A stretch of 64,000 bases of DNA from Qipengyuania intermedia (GCF_019711615.1 NZ_JAIGNS010000002.1:359501-423500), one strand, 5' to 3'; counted from the first letter of the stretch, positions 42,282 through 52,110 are shown. Numbers and translations are program-made. The notes: generated by a model from the letters alone, not told the origin.

Positions 42282-45200
42282 TTAGAAGTTGAACCGGGCG
42301 AGGAAGGTGTAACGGCGGTCGTTACGGAAGGCGTTGCTGATGAAGCGCGTGCCGTCGTAATCGACCACGGTCGAGAGCTTGGTAACCTCGTCGAGCAGGT
42401 TCACGCCCTGCACGCCAAGCTTCAGGTTCTCGTTGACCGTGTAGAAGATCGACGCGTCAAGCTGACCGCCAGCTTCCTGGAAGGTCGGCGAGAACGGGAA
42501 GAGATCGTCCCGCGGCGTGACCAGGAACTCGCTGCGCCAGTTGTAGGCTGCACGGGCCGAGAACGGACCCTTCTCGTAGAACACGACACCGTTGATGGTG
42601 TGCTCGGAGAAGCCGCGCAGCGGAAGCTGTGCCTGGAACGGTCCGACATTCTGCGGCGAGGCACCGTCGGCGACCGACGGGTTGCCGATGTCCGACAGGG
42701 TCGGGTTCGTGAAGTCGTTAGCGTCGATATAGGTGTAGGATGCCTGCACCCCGAAGCCGTCGAGCGGACCCGGCAGGAAGTCGAACTTGTGCTGGTAAGC
42801 CAGTTCGAAGCCCTTGAGCGTGCCGTCGTAATCGTTGGCGGGACCGCGAACGATTACGTCGGCAGTCGTGCCGCTATCCGCGGTATAGGTCTGCAGACCC
42901 GTACCCTGGTCGATCAGGCCGGTAATATCCTTGAGGAAGAAGGCCGCGGTGAGCGAGCCGACTTCGGCAAAGTACCATTCCGCCGAGATATCGTAGTTCC
43001 ACGATTCCACCGGACGAACGCCGCGGTTACCCGTGGTGATCGAGAGCAGCGGACCGCTGTCGACACGGCCGCTGAAGCCGAACACGCCGCCTGCACTGAA
43101 GTTATTCAGGTCAGGCCGCACGATACCCTTCGAAACCGCGCCGCGCAGGACGAAGCCGGTTCCGGTGTCGAGCCTTATGTTGAAGCTCGGCAGCCAGTGA
43201 TCGAATGTGATGTCGCGGTTGTCGCGGATGACCTCGCCGGTGAACAGCGAAGCGTATTCGGCCAGGCGCGCGCCTTCCAGATCGCAATAGAGGATCTGCG
43301 GACCGAACGCCGATCCGGTGTCCGGATCGACCGGAGCATCCGGCGGGAGGACCGGGCAGGAGCCCGAGATTTCGTCCGGCTGGACGACCCCGTCGCCATT
43401 GCCGCCGTTGGCCACTGCATCGAACTGTGCCGGATCGGGGAATGCGACCAGCGAGTCGGTCCGAACCAGCGTGTCCGCATAACGAAGGCCGATGTTACCG
43501 CCAATCGACCAACCGTTGTCGAAGTCCATGCCGTAATCGACACGGGCATAGGCAGCGGTGGTGGTTTCGGCGACGTCGGAAATTTCCGAGGGGCAGAACG
43601 GATCGCAATCGACGACCGTGCCGTCGAGCAGCGTGCGCTGGCGACCGTTGACGCCGAGATTGAAGCGTTCCGGCGTCTGCGAGAAGGTCGTAATTTCGTC
43701 CCACTGGCCGTCGATCACGCCGTCGAGGTAATCCTGCAGGAAGTCGTCGCCGCCGTAGAACCAGGCTTCGCCGCCCGGGATCGGGGTCGCGACTTCGCCG
43801 CGCTGGAAACCGTCCGCGAAGGGCGAACGCAGCTGCGAGTAGTTCGGGAATTCATCCGTGAACGCACCGCCGGCGATGGCGAATTCCTGGCCCGGAAGCC
43901 CGGTGTAGAAACGACCCGGAGTGAAGCCCGACCAGTCGGCCGTCCACGGCTGGGGACCGGTAAAGCAGCCCGGACCTTCGCCCCACGGCGCACAGCCGCC
44001 ACGGCCGGCCCACGGTGCGGACAAATTGCCCCAGGTGCTGAAATTCGTGTTGCGCGTCGTACGGTCGCGAGCGGCCCAGCGTGCACCGAAGCGGGCTTTC
44101 TTGAAGAAGCCGTCTTCGCTGATGTCGTATTCGAAATCGCCGCGCAGGCTGAACATGTCGGCATCGTTGTCTTCACGGCTGTCGAGGCCGAACCAGTAAT
44201 AGGTGTAGAAGCCCGAGCTGAAATAGTCTGCCGGTGCGCCGAGCGGAGCGATGAACTGGACGTTCGGGGTTTCGCCCGAGAGGTCGAGGTCGATGTCGGC
44301 CCAGGTGCTCATCGCGCCGAAGACGGAATCGCGGGTCAGGTCCGACTTGATGTACTGCGCTTCGAAGTTACCCCGGAAGCGATCCGAGAAGATCGTGTCG
44401 ATGTCGAACGAGATGTCCTGGGTGACGCTCTTGGTGTCACGCAGGAAGCGCAGGCTGTCGAGCGGGATGCCGCCGAGGCCGAAGGGCGTTGCATAGGCAT
44501 CGCCGACATTGTCGGTGAGGATGCCGCTGACGAACTTGCCGTCTGCGAACTGCCAGGTGCTGTCCGAACGCGGTTCGGGCGAGGATACGCCGTCGTCCAT
44601 GCGGCCGATGAGCGCGAATTCCTCGGTCGAGAAAGTCGTTTCCGAACGCAGGTATTCCAGCGTCATCAAGAGGCCGCCGTCGACGGATTCGAACTGGGCG
44701 ACGCCCGAGATCGCTTCGCGGTCACGGTCGAGGTCGGTGGTGCGAACACCGGCATACTGCGGCACGAGAACCGAGCCGGAGGGCGGGAATTCGCTCGGCT
44801 GGTAGTTCGGCTCGTCACCGAAGCCGCCGGAGTTGAGGTCGAATACGCGCTGGCATCCGCCGCTCAGGTCTGCCGGACGATAGCAGGGGTCGATCGCCTG
44901 CGAGGAGTCCGTGCGGCTCTTGAGCTTCGAGTTCGAGTAGCTCAGCTGGACGCCGAAGGTGCCCTGCGCGCTGTCAAACGTGTCGGATACGAGGAGGTTG
45001 TAGGTCGGCGACCACTTTTCGCGCAGGTCGCCGTAGTTTGCCTCGATCGAGCCGGCGATGTTGAGGCCGGGCTTGTCCAGCGGCTTGCGGGTCACGAGGT
45101 TGACGAGGCCCGAGATCTGGCCCTCGATCATGTCCGCGGTGACGTTCTTGAAGACTTCGACGCGGCCGACGAGTTCGGGAGAGACGTCTTCGAAGCTCAG

Positions 45201-45668
45201 GCTGCGACCGCCGGTGGCGGAGAAGATGTCACGGCCGTTCAGTTCGGAACGACCGAAATTGTCGGGCAGGCCGCGGATGATGACGCCGGTGCCTTCCACC
45301 GAGAAACGGGTCGGGTCCGAGGTCTTCTCAAAGCGGCCGATGTTGACGCCCGGGACACGCTGCAGCGCTTCGGCGACCGAACGGTCGGCCAGTGCGCCGA
45401 TGTCTTCTGCGGTAATCACGTCGACGACGGTGTCGGCGCGTTCCTTGAAGTCCTGCGCACTGCTGAGCGATGCGGAAATACCCGTCACGATGATGACGTT
45501 TTCCTGGTCGAGCTCTTCCGGAGTGCCGCCGGCACTTTCTTCGGTGAGATCTTCATCGGCGTCCTGCGCGAACGCGGGCTGCGCGGCGACGAGCGCAAGG
45601 CTCGACGCGGTCGTCAGTGCGGCAATCCGGCGCCCGAACGTGGCGCCACCTGATTTGGTGCGAGACAT
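42282..45668 (-). CDS. Large TonB-dependent receptor, carbohydrate type
   Basis: 1128-residue outer-membrane receptor. Signal peptide ends near PAFAQDADE; a TonB-box-like segment (ENVIIVTGI) and a plug domain (LADRSVAEALQRVPGVNIGRF) follow, then a barrel ending in RYTFLARFNF. Length and sequence style match oligosaccharide-import receptors of sphingomonads and Caulobacter. Context (GH3, sugar transporters, LacI) supports a glucan or similar oligosaccharide as ligand. AGGGAGG precedes the ATG. Confidence 0.92.
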   Translation of the reverse strand: MSRTKSGGATFGRRIAALTTASSLALVAAQPAFAQDADEDLTEESAGGTPEELDQENVIIVTGISASLSSAQDFKERADTVVDVITAEDIGALADRSVAEALQRVPGVNIGRFEKTSDPTRFSVEGTGVIIRGLPDNFGRSELNGRDIFSATGGRSLSFEDVSPELVGRVEVFKNVTADMIEGQISGLVNLVTRKPLDKPGLNIAGSIEANYGDLREKWSPTYNLLVSDTFDSAQGTFGVQLSYSNSKLKSRTDSSQAIDPCYRPADLSGGCQRVFDLNSGGFGDEPNYQPSEFPPSGSVLVPQYAGVRTTDLDRDREAISGVAQFESVDGGLLMTLEYLRSETTFSTEEFALIGRMDDGVSSPEPRSDSTWQFADGKFVSGILTDNVGDAYATPFGLGGIPLDSLRFLRDTKSVTQDISFDIDTIFSDRFRGNFEAQYIKSDLTRDSVFGAMSTWADIDLDLSGETPNVQFIAPLGAPADYFSSGFYTYYWFGLDSREDNDADMFSLRGDFEYDISEDGFFKKARFGARWAARDRTTRNTNFSTWGNLSAPWAGRGGCAPWGEGPGCFTGPQPWTADWSGFTPGRFYTGLPGQEFAIAGGAFTDEFPNYSQLRSPFADGFQRGEVATPIPGGEAWFYGGDDFLQDYLDGVIDGQWDEITTFSQTPERFNLGVNGRQRTLLDGTVVDCDPFCPSEISDVAETTTAAYARVDYGMDFDNGWSIGGNIGLRYADTLVRTDSLVAFPDPAQFDAVANGGNGDGVVQPDEISGSCPVLPPDAPVDPDTGSAFGPQILYCDLEGARLAEYASLFTGEVIRDNRDITFDHWLPSFNIRLDTGTGFVLRGAVSKGIVRPDLNNFSAGGVFGFSGRVDSGPLLSITTGNRGVRPVESWNYDISAEWYFAEVGSLTAAFFLKDITGLIDQGTGLQTYTADSGTTADVIVRGPANDYDGTLKGFELAYQHKFDFLPGPLDGFGVQASYTYIDANDFTNPTLSDIGNPSVADGASPQNVGPFQAQLPLRGFSEHTINGVVFYEKGPFSARAAYNWRSEFLVTPRDDLFPFSPTFQEAGGQLDASIFYTVNENLKLGVQGVNLLDEVTKLSTVVDYDGTRFISNAFRNDRRYTFLARFNF

Positions 45669-45735
45669 GTATCCTCCCTGGTCCCAAGCGATATGTCAGG
45701 ACGAATCCTGCATTCATTTTGTCATATATCGTTAC

Positions 45736-45751
45736 TTGTGAGCGTTCACAA
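45736..45751. promoter_or_regulatory. LacI-type operator O1 in divergent promoter
   Basis: TTGTGAGC-GTTCACAA, a palindrome with one mismatched pair and a central CG. Confidence 0.7.
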
Positions 45752-45758
45752 CATGCAA

Positions 45759-45772
45759 TATGAACGTTCACA
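45759..45772. promoter_or_regulatory. LacI-type operator O2 in divergent promoter
   Basis: TATGAAC-GTTCACA, a palindrome with one mismatched pair. Its centre is 22 bases from O1, about two helical turns, so both sites lie on the same face of the DNA. Confidence 0.7.
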
Positions 45773-45822
45773 TCATCCGTGGCAGACTGGCAACAGCTGC
45801 CCTTTGGTGGCATGGGGTTTCA

Positions 45823-47325
45823 ATGGCTATCGAACATATCGTCATCGTCGGTGGTGGTACGGCTGGCTGGATGGCTGCCGCCGCCCTTTCGCGCATCCGC
45901 GAGGGGCGCAACCTGAAGATCACGCTGATCGAATCGGAGCAGATCGGCACCGTCGGCGTGGGCGAGGCGACGATCCCGCCATTCGTCGAATTCAACCAGG
46001 CGCTGGAAATCGACGAACGCGAGATGCTTTCGGCGACGCAGGGTACTTTCAAGCTGGGGATCCAGTTCAGCAACTGGGGCCAGGTCGGCGAAAGCTACAT
46101 CCACCCCTTCGGCAATTACGGTTACGATATCGGCGGGATCAATTTCCACCAGGTCTGGCATGCCATGCGCCAGCGGGGGGACAAGCGCCCGATCCAGGCC
46201 TTCAACCTCGAAACCATGGCCGCCTATTTCGGCCGGTTCTCGCGCACGCAGGATTACAATCGCGACGACCTGCCGCCGATGAACTATGCCTATCATATCG
46301 ACGCCTCGCGCTATGCGGGCTTCCTGCGCCAGTACGCCGAGAAATACGGCGTCGTGCGCCAGGAAGGCCGGGTCGATGACGTCGCGCTCCATCCCGAAAC
46401 CGGCTTCGTCACTTCCGTCACCCTTCAGAGCGGAGAGAAGATCGAAGGCGATTTCTTCGTCGACTGTTCGGGCTTTCGCGGCCTCCTGATCGAGCAGGCC
46501 CTGGAGACGGGGTACGAGGAATGGACGCATCTCCTGCCGTGCGATCGCGCAGTGGCACTGCCGTGCAATCGCGACGACGGGTCCCCGCCGCCTCCGTTCA
46601 CCAAGGCGACCGCGCATTCGGCTGGGTGGCAGTGGCAGGTCCCCTTGCAGCACCGCAACGGCAACGGCCATGTCTATTGCAGCCAATTCATGTCCGACGA
46701 CGAGGCGCACGATATCCTGGTCAGGAACCTCGCCGGAAAACCTACCGCGGAGCCCAACTTCCTGCGTTTCGTGACCGGGCGTCGCAAGAAGTTCTGGAAC
46801 AAGAACGTGGTCGCGCTGGGCCTTGCTTCGGGCTTCATGGAGCCGCTGGAATCGACCTCGATCCACCTCATCAACACCGGCGTGAACAAGCTGATCGCCC
46901 TCCTTTCGCTCGACGGGGTGAACGAGGCCCAGATCAGCACCTACAACCGCCTCACCCGCAAGGAATACGAGCGGATCCGCGATTTCCTCGTACTGCATTA
47001 CAACGCCACCCGCCGGACCGATTCCCCCTTCTGGGATTACGTGCGGACGATGGAAGTGCCGGAAACGCTCACCGAGAAGGTGGAGATCTTCAAGGCCAAC
47101 GGGCAGGTCTTCCGCGAAGAGGACGAGCTGTTCACCACTACCAGCTGGGCGGCGGTCATGATGGGGCAGGGCATCGCGATGGAAGGCAACAGCCCGATGG
47201 CCGACAATGTCGCAACGCATATGGCGGGCGAGGTCGACGAAATGGAAAAATCCATCCGCTGGCTGGTCGAAAGAATGCCCGGACACGGCCAGTACCTTCA
47301 GAAATACAGCCCGGCTCCGGCGTAA
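45823..47325 (+). CDS. Flavin-dependent tryptophan-halogenase-like protein
   Basis: 500-residue protein of the tryptophan halogenase family. The FAD-binding GGGTAGWM is at residues 10-17. The halogenase W-x-W-x-I-P motif is present as WQWQVP (residues 269-274). K77 in TFKLGI and E343 in EPLEST correspond to the catalytic Lys79 and Glu346 of PrnA. The enzyme thus looks active. I chose ATG 45823; an earlier ATG at 45760 lies inside operator O2. Genes of this type are known beside TonB receptors in sphingomonads (for example BrvH of Brevundimonas), where their true substrate is unclear. Confidence 0.9.
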   Translation: MAIEHIVIVGGGTAGWMAAAALSRIREGRNLKITLIESEQIGTVGVGEATIPPFVEFNQALEIDEREMLSATQGTFKLGIQFSNWGQVGESYIHPFGNYGYDIGGINFHQVWHAMRQRGDKRPIQAFNLETMAAYFGRFSRTQDYNRDDLPPMNYAYHIDASRYAGFLRQYAEKYGVVRQEGRVDDVALHPETGFVTSVTLQSGEKIEGDFFVDCSGFRGLLIEQALETGYEEWTHLLPCDRAVALPCNRDDGSPPPPFTKATAHSAGWQWQVPLQHRNGNGHVYCSQFMSDDEAHDILVRNLAGKPTAEPNFLRFVTGRRKKFWNKNVVALGLASGFMEPLESTSIHLINTGVNKLIALLSLDGVNEAQISTYNRLTRKEYERIRDFLVLHYNATRRTDSPFWDYVRTMEVPETLTEKVEIFKANGQVFREEDELFTTTSWAAVMMGQGIAMEGNSPMADNVATHMAGEVDEMEKSIRWLVERMPGHGQYLQKYSPAPA

Positions 47326-47366
47326 TCCTTGCCCTTGGCCACGACGCGGGTTAGCGCTCACCGGCA

Positions 47367-47957
47367 ATGTTCGACCCGCAGGCTTTCCGCAGCGCTCTCG
47401 GCTCCTTCGTAACCGGCGTCACCATCGTGACGACGCGGGGCGAGGACGGGCGCCCCATCGGACTGACGGCGAACAGCTTCAATTCGGTCAGCCTCGATCC
47501 GCCGATGGTGCTGTGGAGCCTGTCGCTGCATTCCGGCAGCCTGCCGGTATTCCGCGAAGCGAAGAGCTGGGCGGTGCATGTGCTCGCCGCAGACCAGCAA
47601 CCGATGTCCGACCGCTTCGCCCGGCCGGGGCAGGACAAGTTCGACGGGCTGGACGCGGCAGACGGGCCGGAAGGCGCCCCGCTCATCGAAGGCTATGCCG
47701 CGCGCTTCGGATGCCGGGCCAGGTTCGAATACGAAGGCGGAGACCATGCCATCTTCCTTGGCGAAGTGGTCGATTTCGAACGCCGCGATGCGGAACCGCT
47801 GATCTATCATTCGGGCAGCTACGGGCGCGTGATGCGCTCGCCCACCGGCGAAGACCTCGAGCATGAAGGCCTGGCCGAGAAAACTTCCGGCGGCCTTGCC
47901 CTTACGGAACGCGGGCGCGAATTGATGGAAGCGCTCCAGCGCCTGTCGAAGCGCTAG
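47367..47957 (+). CDS. Flavin reductase family protein
   Basis: 196-residue FMN-binding split-barrel protein. ALGSFVTGVTIVTTRGEDG, then LTANSFNSVSLDPPMV are the typical flavin reductase strands. It starts 41 bases after the halogenase stop on the same strand, so it is a likely source of reduced flavin for that enzyme. A separate role with an oxygenase cannot be excluded. Confidence 0.88.
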   Translation: MFDPQAFRSALGSFVTGVTIVTTRGEDGRPIGLTANSFNSVSLDPPMVLWSLSLHSGSLPVFREAKSWAVHVLAADQQPMSDRFARPGQDKFDGLDAADGPEGAPLIEGYAARFGCRARFEYEGGDHAIFLGEVVDFERRDAEPLIYHSGSYGRVMRSPTGEDLEHEGLAEKTSGGLALTERGRELMEALQRLSKR

Positions 47958-48017
47958 ACTCGGCTCCCTTGCCCCGATACCGGTTGCGAAAAGCAACCAG
48001 CAGGAGAGGCAGCCATC

Positions 48018-48995
48018 ATGAAAACGCGCATCACCGAAATGTTCGGCATCGAGCATCCGATCATCCAGGGCGGCATGCATTACGTCGGCTTTGCGGAAAT
48101 GGCGGCGGCGGTTTCCAATGCGGGCGGCCTCGGCATCATCACCGCGCTGACGCAGGGCACGCCCGAAAAGCTGGCTAACGAGATCGCGCGCTGCAAGGAC
48201 ATGACCGACAAGCCGATCGGCGTGAACCTGACCTTCCTGCCGACGGTCAATGCGCCCGATTATCCCGGCCTCGTGCGCACGATCATCGAAGGCGGCGTGA
48301 AGATCGTGGAGACGGCCGGCAACAACCCGGCACAGGTCCTGCCCTTCTTCAAGGATGCAGGCGTCAAGGTGATCCACAAATGCACCAGCGTGCGCCACAG
48401 CCTCAAAGCCCAGTCGATCGGCTGTGACGCGGTCAGCGTCGACGGCTTCGAATGCGGCGGCCACCCGGGCGAAGACGATGTCCCGAACATGATCCTGCTC
48501 CCGCGTGCGGCGGACGAGCTGGAAATCCCCTTCGTCGCCAGCGGCGGCCAGGCCGATGCGCGCAGCCTCGTCGCCAGCCTCGCGATGGGCGCGGACGGCA
48601 TCAACATGGGCACGCGCTTCATCGCCACCAAGGAAGCGCCGGTGCACGAGAACGTGAAGAAGGCTATCGTCGCGGCGAGCGAGCTCGACACCCGCCTCGT
48701 CATGCGCCCGCTGCGCAATACCGAGCGCGTGATGACCAACGACGCGGTCGAGGAATTGCTCGAGATCGAGAAGCAGAAGGGCGACGATCTCAAGTTCGAG
48801 GACATCATCGAACAGGTCGCGGGCGTCTATCCGCGGATCATGACCGAAGGCGACATGGATGCAGGCGCATGGTCGTGCGGCATGGTGGCAGGGCTCATCA
48901 ACGACATCCCGACCTGCAAGGAACTGATCGACGGCATCATGGCCGATGCGGACAAGATCATCCGTCAGCGCCTCGCCGGTTTCGTCGACGCCTAG
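48018..48995 (+). CDS. Nitronate monooxygenase-like flavoprotein
   Basis: 325-residue TIM-barrel FMN enzyme of the nitronate monooxygenase (2-nitropropane dioxygenase) family: HPIIQGGMHYVGFAEMAAAV at the start, CDAVSVDGFECGGHPG and later ASGGQADARSL. Members oxidise alkyl nitronates or act as enoyl-type reductases. It stands first in a run with an acyl-CoA dehydrogenase and an SDR, so a role in acyl-chain catabolism is possible. AGGAGAGG precedes the ATG. Confidence 0.88.
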   Translation: MKTRITEMFGIEHPIIQGGMHYVGFAEMAAAVSNAGGLGIITALTQGTPEKLANEIARCKDMTDKPIGVNLTFLPTVNAPDYPGLVRTIIEGGVKIVETAGNNPAQVLPFFKDAGVKVIHKCTSVRHSLKAQSIGCDAVSVDGFECGGHPGEDDVPNMILLPRAADELEIPFVASGGQADARSLVASLAMGADGINMGTRFIATKEAPVHENVKKAIVAASELDTRLVMRPLRNTERVMTNDAVEELLEIEKQKGDDLKFEDIIEQVAGVYPRIMTEGDMDAGAWSCGMVAGLINDIPTCKELIDGIMADADKIIRQRLAGFVDA

Positions 48996-49007
48996 GAGCC
49001 TCTCGCC

Positions 49008-50150
49008 ATGCTCGATACCGCCAAACGCTTCGCCTATAACGAGGACCACGAGGCTTTCCGCGACACGGTTCGCAGGGTCTTTGCCGAGCACATGACCCCC
49101 TTCCTCGACAAGCACGAGGAAGAGGGCATCGTGGGGCGCGAAGCATGGAAGGCCCTGGGCGAGGCAGGAATGCTGTGCCCAACGGTGGCCGAAGAGAACG
49201 GCGGCCTTGGCCTCGACTTCGGCTTCAACTGCGTGATTGCCGAGGAATTAAGCTACCTCGGCTCGTCCGCGGGCTTCACGCTGCAGAACGACATTACCGT
49301 CAATTACTTCGAACGGCTCGGCACGGACGAGCAGAAGAAGAAGTACCTGCCCGGCATGGTCTCGGGCGACATCATCACCGCCATCGCCATGACCGAGCCG
49401 GGTGCAGGCAGCGATTTGCAAGGCGTGCGCACCACCGCGGTCCTCGACGGCGACGAATGGGTCATCAACGGGTCGAAGACCTACATCACCAACGGCCAGA
49501 ATGCCGATGTCGTGATCGTGGTCGCCAAGACCGATCCTTCGCAAGGCGCCAAAGGCACCTCACTGATCCTGGTGGATGCCGATACTCCCGGTTTCGAACG
49601 CGGGCGCAATCTCGACAAGATCGGCCAGCACGCTGCCGATACCTCGGAACTGTTCTTCCAGGACTGCCGTGTGCCAAGGGACAATCTGCTCGGCGGCGAA
49701 GGGCGCGGCTTCATCCACCTGATGGAGGAATTGCCGCAGGAACGCCTTTCCATCGCGGTCGGCGCGCAGGCCGGTGCCCAGCGCGCCTTCGACGAAGCGG
49801 TGGCTTTCACCAAGGACCGCAAGGCGTTCGGCAAGACGGTATTCGAATTCCAGAACACGAAATTCGTGCTCGCAGATCTCGCTGCCAAGCTGCAGGTCGG
49901 CTGGGCCCATCTCGACTGGGCGATACTGCGCCATCTCGAAGGGAAGCTGACCACGGACGAAGCCAGCGCGGCGAAGCTGTGGCACACGGACCTGCAATGG
50001 GAATGCTGCGACAAGGCACTGCAACTGCATGGCGGCGCCGGCTACATGAACGAATATCCCATTGCCCGCCTGTGGCGCGATGCCCGCGTCCAGCGCATTT
50101 ACGGCGGCACGAACGAAATCATGAAGGAAGTCGTCAGCCGCGCGATCTGA
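49008..50150 (+). CDS. Acyl-CoA dehydrogenase
   Basis: 380-residue FAD enzyme of the acyl-CoA dehydrogenase family. AMTEPGAGSDLQGVRTTA and the C-terminal LHGGAGYMNEYPIARLWRDA are the two family signatures; RIYGGTNEIMKE closes the protein. It introduces the first double bond in beta-oxidation-type pathways; chain length and branching preference are not predictable. It lies 12 bases after the nitronate monooxygenase gene. Confidence 0.93.
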   Translation: MLDTAKRFAYNEDHEAFRDTVRRVFAEHMTPFLDKHEEEGIVGREAWKALGEAGMLCPTVAEENGGLGLDFGFNCVIAEELSYLGSSAGFTLQNDITVNYFERLGTDEQKKKYLPGMVSGDIITAIAMTEPGAGSDLQGVRTTAVLDGDEWVINGSKTYITNGQNADVVIVVAKTDPSQGAKGTSLILVDADTPGFERGRNLDKIGQHAADTSELFFQDCRVPRDNLLGGEGRGFIHLMEELPQERLSIAVGAQAGAQRAFDEAVAFTKDRKAFGKTVFEFQNTKFVLADLAAKLQVGWAHLDWAILRHLEGKLTTDEASAAKLWHTDLQWECCDKALQLHGGAGYMNEYPIARLWRDARVQRIYGGTNEIMKEVVSRAI

Positions 50151-50160
50151 GGAGAATAGC

Positions 50161-50898
50161 ATGACCGACCCGCTGGATTTTTCAGGCAAGAGCGTCCTCG
50201 TGATCGGGGGGACGAGCGGGATTGGCAACGGTATCGCGCACGGCTTTCGCGATCACGGCGCGGACGTCCATGTGACTGGCACCCGCGCCAAGGCAGACGA
50301 TTATGCAGAGGCTGACGGCAGCGTGATGGAAGGGCTGACCTTCCATTCGCTCGACGTCAGCGACCGCGCTGCGGTCGATGCCTTCGAATGGCCGGAGCGG
50401 CTCGACGTGGTAGTACTGTGCCAGGGCATCGCCCGCTACAATCGCGAGGAATTCACCCGCGAAGGCTGGGACGCCGTGATGGCGGTCAATCTCGATTCCC
50501 TGCTCGACTGCGCCAATGCGGTGCGCATGAAGCTGGCCGATACGGGCGGCTCGCTCCTCATCGTCAGCTCCATCGGAGGCTATCGCGGACTGATCGGCAA
50601 TCCGGCTTACGGAGCCAGCAAGGCGGCTGCGATCAGCATGGTCAAATCGCTGGGCGTGGCGTTCGCTGCAGAGGGTATCCGCGTGAACGGCATTGCTCCG
50701 GGCTATGTCCATACCAAGATCAACGATGCTTTCCTCGGCAACGAGAAGTTCCGCGACGCCACTATCAAAAGCACGCCGCGGGGCCGCCTGGGCCTGCCGC
50801 AGGACATGGCGGGGGTGGCCCTGTTCCTTTCCTCGCCGCTTGCCGATTACGTCGTCGGCCAGACGATCAGCGTCGATGGCGGATTGTCGCTGGCCTGA
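50161..50898 (+). CDS. Short-chain dehydrogenase/reductase (SDR)
   Basis: 245-residue NAD(P)-dependent oxidoreductase. The cofactor motif is VIGGTSGIGNGIAHGF, with the catalytic Ser in IVSSIGGYRG and the Y-x3-K in YGASKAA. It ends in YVVGQTISVDGGLSLA. GAGGAG precedes the ATG, ten bases after the acyl-CoA dehydrogenase stop; same operon. Likely 3-hydroxyacyl or alcohol oxidation in the same pathway. Confidence 0.92.
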   Translation: MTDPLDFSGKSVLVIGGTSGIGNGIAHGFRDHGADVHVTGTRAKADDYAEADGSVMEGLTFHSLDVSDRAAVDAFEWPERLDVVVLCQGIARYNREEFTREGWDAVMAVNLDSLLDCANAVRMKLADTGGSLLIVSSIGGYRGLIGNPAYGASKAAAISMVKSLGVAFAAEGIRVNGIAPGYVHTKINDAFLGNEKFRDATIKSTPRGRLGLPQDMAGVALFLSSPLADYVVGQTISVDGGLSLA

Positions 50899-51084
50899 CC
50901 GCGCCGACGCTTCGCCTTTCCTACTCGGGGGGTAGATGGCAGTCCTGATGAGTGGGGATGGACGAAAGGGTTCATCGAGGTGTCAACTGGTCGAAGTGTT
51001 GAAAATGCGTTTTAAAACAGGGATTAAAGGCCGATTTGCAAAGGCGACACAGTGTCGCCTTCGTCACCCGGCGAGGATGTGAAC

Positions 51085-52110
51085 ATGGAATACGTCAATC
51101 TCGGCCGCTCCGGCCTCAAGGTCTCCCGCCTGTGCCTTGGCTGCATGAGCTATGGCGACACCAGCAGGGGCTGGCACGGCGACTGGGTGTTGTCCGAAAA
51201 GGAGAGCCGCCCCTTCATCCGCGAGGCGGTGGAGGCGGGGATCAACTTCTTCGACACGGCCAACATGTATTCGATGGGCGCGTCCGAAGAGGTGGTCGGC
51301 AGGCTGCTGCCCGAATTTGCCAAGCGTGACGAGATCGTCGTGGCGACCAAGGCCTTCCTGCCATGGCGGCAGGCACCGAATGCCGGCGGGCTTTCGCGCA
51401 AGAGCCTGATGCAGGCGATCGACGACAGCCTCGACCGGTTGGGAATGGATTATGTCGATCTCTACCAGATCCATCGCTGGGACGAGACGACGCCGATCGA
51501 GGAAACGATGGAGGCGCTGCACGACATCGTGAAAGCGGGCAAGGCGCGTTACATCGGCGCATCCTCCATGGCGGCATGGCAATTCGCCAAGGCGCAGGAG
51601 GTGGCGCGCGCGAACGGCTGGACGCCGTTCATTTCGATGCAGAACCACGTGAACCTGCTTTACCGCGAAGAAGAGCGCGAGATGATCCCGCTATGCCGGG
51701 ACCAGGGCGTCGGGATCATTCCGTGGTCGCCGCTGGCACGCGGAAAGCTGGCAAGGGCGTGGGACGAAAGCACCGTGCGTAGCGAGACCGATGGTTTCGG
51801 CAAGATGCTCTACACGCAGAACGTCGATGCCGATCGCGCGATTGTAGAGGCGGTCGGCAAGATCGCCGAGGCGCGGGGCGTGTCGCGGGCGACCGTGGCG
51901 CTCGCATGGCATTTCGCAGTCGACGGGATCACAGCGCCGATTATCGGGGCGACCAAGGATGGTCACATCGCAGCGGCAGTCGCAGCGATGTCGCTCGACC
52001 TGACGCAGGAAGAGGTAGAAAGCCTCGAAAATCCCTACTCGCCGAAAACGCCGGTCGGTGTCGCCTCGACCGCTCCGCAGAACTGGTCACTGACGCTCAG
52101 GGGCAAATAA
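51085..52110 (+). CDS. Aldo/keto reductase
   Basis: 341-residue NADPH-dependent oxidoreductase of the AKR superfamily, YajO/YdjG-like group. FFDTANMYSMGASEE carries the catalytic Asp and Tyr, and DYVDLYQIHRWDETTP the conserved His. GAGGA lies eight bases before the ATG. A 186-base gap separates it from the SDR gene, so it probably has its own promoter. Confidence 0.92.
   Translation: MEYVNLGRSGLKVSRLCLGCMSYGDTSRGWHGDWVLSEKESRPFIREAVEAGINFFDTANMYSMGASEEVVGRLLPEFAKRDEIVVATKAFLPWRQAPNAGGLSRKSLMQAIDDSLDRLGMDYVDLYQIHRWDETTPIEETMEALHDIVKAGKARYIGASSMAAWQFAKAQEVARANGWTPFISMQNHVNLLYREEEREMIPLCRDQGVGIIPWSPLARGKLARAWDESTVRSETDGFGKMLYTQNVDADRAIVEAVGKIAEARGVSRATVALAWHFAVDGITAPIIGATKDGHIAAAVAAMSLDLTQEEVESLENPYSPKTPVGVASTAPQNWSLTLRGK

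Noticed and set aside
42078-45653. 1191-codon plus-strand frame opposite the large TonB receptor
   Set aside because: Antisense shadow of a clear receptor; no ribosome-binding site or domain.
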